Of a stretch of DNA of 17,619 nucleotides, positions 15,001-17,619 are shown in pieces; position 1 is the stretch's first letter, and each line of letters begins with the position of its first letter. The stretch covers positions 1-17,619 of the forward strand of contig URYF01000029.1 of the NCBI GenBank assembly GCA_900551965.1, given 5' to 3'. The position numbers and the translations under genes are program-made. Below the pieces are notes generated by a model, which did not search any database, was not told where the DNA came from, and saw nothing but the letters and a program-made list of their open reading frames with translations. This DNA comes from an uncultured bacterium (GTDB lineage Bacteria > Cyanobacteriota > Vampirovibrionia > Gastranaerophilales > Gastranaerophilaceae).

Positions 15001-17619
15001 GCCGGTAATACTGAGCTTAATATCGAAAACAGTTCTTCTGATAATATTCGTAATCTGTCTTCTGAGGATAATTCTTCAGTTATTAACAAAACCGGTAACG
15101 GTATTTTAAATTCTACCGGTGATAATTCCGGCTATACAGGTACTGTTAATGTCTCTGATGGAGAATTGAGCTATACTGCAGAAGATGAATATTCCAGATT
15201 TTTCAGTCCTCAGGCTAAAATTAATCTTTCTGACGGTACTAAACTTACTGTTGATACAAATTCTCAAGCAGGGCAGAAGGGTGGAAATATTTCGTCTGAA
15301 ACAAATAATGCTCAGTTTGATAAAATTGGTGCCGGGGATTTTGCCCTATCCGGTACGAATGACTCTTTTACAGGTGATTTAAACATAAAACAAGGTTCTT
15401 TAACTTTCACTAAAAAAGGAACAACTTCTTTTGTTAACGGTAATACAAATATTTCTAATGGTGCCGCTTTAAATTATATTGCGGAATCTGGGGGTTCTAT
15501 AAATAACCTAACAAATGCCGGTACATTGGCAAAATTAGGCGACAGTACATTAACTATTGAAGATTATAATTTCAATGGCGGGGTGGCTGAAATTTATGAG
15601 GGAACTCTAAAGGTTCTTAGCAAGAGTGCAAATGCAAAGGATTTTGATTTTAAATCAAATATTTATGAGAATGCTGTGTTGGATTATGTTGCTCGCGGTG
15701 GTTCCGGCTTAACTCTTGATGCTTCAAATTCTAATTTGAACTTTGTGAATGCAAATTCGAATGCCACTGCAATGATTTCTAATGCGGATATTCTGCTTGG
15801 AATTTTAAATAATTCTGAAGGTAACAATATTATTTTGAATAATTCATCAATTACACCTTCTGTCGGAGTTACAGATTTTTCAGGAGCAAAATATACTTTC
15901 AAAAATTCTGAATTTAAACTGATGAATAACGATATAAATACATCGGATTATTTGTTTAGTAATTTGAATGTTGATAAGTCAAATTTAACACTTGATGTGT
16001 CTTTGGGTGAAACTCTCGGGGGTGATACTCTTAATATTGCAAGCGGCAGCGGTGAGTTTAAAATATCAGGGCTTGCAATAATTGATGATAACGGTATTTT
16101 TTCAACTCCTGACAAGACTAAAACTATTCAAGTTATTAAAAACGGTACAGGTTCTGTTGGTATAGATGTTCCTGAAGATGGTACATTAACCCTTGCGGAT
16201 TGGTCAACAAATGTTTATGAATACAGTATTGAGGCGGATAAATCAATTGAAACTTCTTCTGTATATGATTCTATAAAATTTATAGGACAAAAAGAAGCTG
16301 ATTCAAATTCATTGAAAAAAATGAACAATTATAGCGGTGTCCGCGGTTTCAGTGTTGTTAATTCAAATACCTATTATATTGATAAAGACCTTGAAACAAC
16401 TTTTGCCGGAGATTTTACAGTAACCGGTAAGGATAAGAATTCAAGTGTAATTTCAGGAAAGAGAAACGGCAGTGATTCTGATAAGGGTTCATTCTTTGAA
16501 ATTACAGAAGATAACACTAATTTCACTCTTCAAAATCTGACAATTCAGGATGCAGACAGAACTAACCAGCTTATCAAAGGCGGTTCTGTATTATATGCAG
16601 ATAACGGAACGTCAGATATAGTTGTTTCAGGGGTTAATATTAAAAATAATCATTCTGCAGGAAACGGCGGGGCTTTTGATATTGAAAATGTTCAATCTGT
16701 GATAATTAAAGATTCTGATTTTAGCGGAAATATTTCAGATTCTTTAGGCGGTGCAATATATGCAAATTCCGGAGTAGATATAATCAATTCAAACTTTGAA
16801 AATAACAAAAATAATACCATCTCAAATGATATTTATATTACTGAATCAGGAATAATTAATTATACAACAGGTGATGCCGGCAACATTATTTCAAGCGGTC
16901 TTGCAGGAAAAGGTATTTTTGCTAAAGCCGGTGACGCTGCTTTGAATTTGAGTGGGATTAATAAAGATTTTGAAGGATTATTGCAAATAAATGATGGTGC
17001 TGTTAATTATACACAATCAAATGGCGGAAGCTATATTGGCGGAATTACGCAAATATCTTCTAATGGGGTTTTGAATTTTGAAAACTCTGATGTTGATAAT
17101 ATCAAATCTTTAGCATCAACTGATACCGGTGCAACATTTAATAAAACCGGCGCCGGTAATTTAATAATGACCGGAAAGAATTCGCAATTCAGCGGTTCTG
17201 CTAATGTTAAAGAGGGTACATTAACTGTTGATATAAATTCAGCAGGGGATACTTTCTTTGGTGAAAATTCTAAGACAGAAATATCCGGCGGTGCAGCTCT
17301 TGATTTTGACATATCAGAAGGAAATTCATTTACTGTAAATAATAACGGTAATCTTATATCAGGTGCCGGAGTTGTTGAAAAACTCGGTAATGGTACTTTA
17401 ATTCTCAAAGGTGATAATTCAGGTTTAAACACTGATAATATTGTTCAGGCAGGTGTTAATAATGACAATATAAAAGTCGGTACAATTATAAAAGAAGGTG
17501 TGTTGAATTATATTGCCGAAAATTCTGCAGTTAACAATATGATTTCCGGCGGGATTGATATTCAGAGTGGGACAGAGTTTAAAGTAACAAATAATTCCGG
17601 AGCTGATTTTAACCTGTTT
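12058..17619 (+). CDS. Giant autotransporter-type surface adhesin, 3' end beyond the window
   Basis: One frame runs without a stop from 12058 to the right edge: 1854 codons and still open. I checked many lines, including the first and last, and read the rest as continuous. Residues 1-33 are a signal peptide (basic N-terminus, hydrophobic core 11-28, cleavage after AKA). The rest is Asn/Ser/Gly/Thr-rich beta-helix-like sequence with two known repeat styles. One is about ten PATR-type units such as KTGDGNLNLVGDNSGFSGN, each ending like INQGTLTF. The other is Chlamydia-Pmp-like GGA[IF] (165, 201, 231, 852, 879, 1537, 1564) and FxxN (247, 870, 895, 1555, 1580). It should be exported and displayed on the outer membrane as an adhesin; the expected C-terminal beta-barrel is not in the window. 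AAGGA (12048-12052) five bases before ATG 12058 favours this start; ATG 12052 in the same frame is an alternative. Confidence 0.9.
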   Translation, partial: MKREICVNKNILRLALTCAVVAGSISFANSAKAIDISDSAGLQNSSNYTDGAVLNIVSDIEMSSNLPAISNAIGVEMSGDNHLNKHLINGGDHQGYQFSNRANFSISNLTFDNFQASEIKIFATDTTAGSVLFLTDSTAVLNNVNIKNSESTISPLIFATGNSHGGAIANLNGTLTIVGSSIASNTANVNRGLGTSGNALGGAIYNTGTLNIKDSDLTGNKTVSAAGNAYGGAIYNAGTINISGTSFSGNTQGSEANDIYFAQNSVMNVEQGNAVTIGSGIASADTSANINIKDGGNLVMADINSSGYSGNVNVGSNGVLTYKGDAPSLNQSVVQIAGDLGGVEYDLNNDFNFTPTSINTKGYSARIIKSGTNTMNLNGDYSSLTGEIIANSGAIKYSADDINDKFLTNSTIILNNNSQIMFDISSAAGDSQSAGNVKSNSTSAQFIKTGDGNLNLVGDNSGFSGNVQINQGTLTFNEDSTDIFFSSDTSVDINNSELVYHAKDGAKSLGSGSFSNLALQNGGTFNYNAGAGETSIDGGFMQSDGTGNTLVFSGNQASSYILNTDFSTFNPSDTINFANTVIKPGSTSHFKNNIVLDNTTLNLMDAVKNSYTFDNLTLNNAKLSLDVSLGETPSGDILNIVNGNGTINLTALSILEDNGMFPEGTNKKTVQVIKNTNGSVGLSVADPDDLTLAAWSTNVYEYDIKAGMTAGSSVYDAIDFVGKQAADANSLKKMNNYTAALDRGFSIVDGASVYYIDKDLEKTEKGSLTVKGISADESIISGLRNGVGDEKGSFFELTDAESTTLNLSDVTIQDADRVQATRGGSVIYANSANAFINVDNVNIRDSHSVGNGGAFDIENAQSVIIEDADFSGNSSDSLGGAIYTNSYIGIINSNFEDNKNQDIANDIYITENGNINFTTGSSGNTISSGLAGKGVFAKSGTGALNLSGVNKDFEGSMLINDGIVNYVQSNGGSFVGGSVKLAGNTELNIENSSSDNIRNLSSEDNSSVINKTGNGILNSTGDNSGYTGTVNVSDGELSYTAEDEYSRFFSPQAKINLSDGTKLTVDTNSQAGQKGGNISSETNNAQFDKIGAGDFALSGTNDSFTGDLNIKQGSLTFTKKGTTSFVNGNTNISNGAALNYIAESGGSINNLTNAGTLAKLGDSTLTIEDYNFNGGVAEIYEGTLKVLSKSANAKDFDFKSNIYENAVLDYVARGGSGLTLDASNSNLNFVNANSNATAMISNADILLGILNNSEGNNIILNNSSITPSVGVTDFSGAKYTFKNSEFKLMNNDINTSDYLFSNLNVDKSNLTLDVSLGETLGGDTLNIASGSGEFKISGLAIIDDNGIFSTPDKTKTIQVIKNGTGSVGIDVPEDGTLTLADWSTNVYEYSIEADKSIETSSVYDSIKFIGQKEADSNSLKKMNNYSGVRGFSVVNSNTYYIDKDLETTFAGDFTVTGKDKNSSVISGKRNGSDSDKGSFFEITEDNTNFTLQNLTIQDADRTNQLIKGGSVLYADNGTSDIVVSGVNIKNNHSAGNGGAFDIENVQSVIIKDSDFSGNISDSLGGAIYANSGVDIINSNFENNKNNTISNDIYITESGIINYTTGDAGNIISSGLAGKGIFAKAGDAALNLSGINKDFEGLLQINDGAVNYTQSNGGSYIGGITQISSNGVLNFENSDVDNIKSLASTDTGATFNKTGAGNLIMTGKNSQFSGSANVKEGTLTVDINSAGDTFFGENSKTEISGGAALDFDISEGNSFTVNNNGNLISGAGVVEKLGNGTLILKGDNSGLNTDNIVQAGVNNDNIKVGTIIKEGVLNYIAENSAVNNMISGGIDIQSGTEFKVTNNSGADFNLF
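13924..14988 (+). repeat. Internal super-repeat of the adhesin, copy A
   Basis: This covers about 355 residues: LSLDVSLGET, then LSILEDNG, WSTNVYEY, NSLKKMNNY, YYIDKDLE, GNGGAFDIEN, SLGGAIY, ISSGLAGKG and NKDFEG. Every one of these recurs in the same order in copy B about 687 residues later. Confidence 0.85.
15985..17043 (+). repeat. Internal super-repeat of the adhesin, copy B
   Basis: This has the same order of blocks as copy A (LTLDVSLGET, LAIIDDNG, WSTNVYEY, NSLKKMNNY, YYIDKDLE, GNGGAFDIEN, SLGGAIY, ISSGLAGKG, NKDFEG). It is offset by 2055-2064 bases depending on the block, so only small indels have accumulated. Copies A and B are separated by about 1 kb carrying three PATR units. Confidence 0.85.

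Larger units (their letters stand above)
12934..17466 (+). repeat. About ten PATR-type beta-strand repeats in the adhesin
   Basis: Units of about 29 residues with the pattern K.G.G.L.L.G.N..F.G...I..G.L.. start at 12934, 13162, 13399, 14869, 15088, 15322, 15532, 16924, 17143 and 17380. The clearest are KTGDGNLNLVGDNSGFSGN (13399) and KTGAGNLIMTGKNSQFSGS (17143). The one at 17380 is incomplete or diverged in its second half. In characterised autotransporters such units lie in the passenger beta-helix. Confidence 0.8.

Noticed and set aside
17031..17432. A 133-codon minus-strand frame near the right edge
   Set aside because: It is antisense to the continuous adhesin frame. The Pro/Ser/Leu-rich translation is what the complement of Gly/Asn/Thr repeat codons gives.
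12052..17619. Frameshift or pseudogene in the adhesin because no closed frame is seen
   Set aside because: The frame from 12058 is open in every line I translated through the last base; the stop simply lies beyond the window.

Overview
The window is AT-rich bacterial DNA. It combines fermentative metabolism (AdhE) with a very large autotransporter-type surface protein, which implies an outer membrane. A short protein carries an N-terminal 'INP...Y...SFG' stretch, a style I associate with Gastranaerophilales (Vampirovibrionia/Melainabacteria, the non-photosynthetic gut relatives of Cyanobacteria). That assignment is inference from gene style. No rRNA or other marker gene is present. There are no tRNAs, CRISPR arrays, transposases or complete insertion sequences that I can see.

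Left part (1-2962), minus strand: the 5' end of an unidentified gene runs off the left edge. Next to it lie a leucyl aminopeptidase (pepA) with its own extended -10 promoter and a Rho-independent terminator, and an exported protein made almost entirely of about ten TPR units. Centre-left (3169-7511), plus strand: a 1213-residue protein of unknown function in which a coiled-coil plus Gly-rich hydrophobic module occurs twice, closed by a strong terminator. It is followed by an iron-sulfur flavoprotein-type reductase that converges on adhE across a bidirectional terminator.

Centre (7589-10958): adhE on the minus strand, with two overlapping -10 elements and a near-perfect palindrome (TTGTGA-N6-TCACAA) centred about 41 bases upstream of the expected transcript start. 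This suggests redox or CRP-type control of fermentation. Upstream is about 670 bases without a gene. It holds a compact GC-rich cluster of hairpins resembling REP-type elements from other bacteria, a stretch I cannot explain, and then a textbook promoter.

Right part (10959-17619), plus strand: that promoter drives a 99-residue protein of unknown function through a short leader with a tandem repeat and hairpin. A small rhodanese-like protein follows, and its ribosome binding site lies inside a 12-bp hairpin. The last third is one uninterrupted frame of at least 1854 codons with a signal peptide. It encodes a surface adhesin that mixes PATR-type beta-strand repeats with Chlamydia-Pmp-like GGA[IF]/FxxN motifs and contains an internal duplication of about 355 residues at a period of about 687 residues. 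Its C-terminus, where a translocator barrel would be expected, lies outside the window.

The genes do not form one obvious pathway. AdhE, the flavoprotein and the rhodanese are redox or sulfur housekeeping functions of an anaerobe. The adhesin, the exported TPR protein and the duplicated-module protein are the lineage-specific, least understood part.
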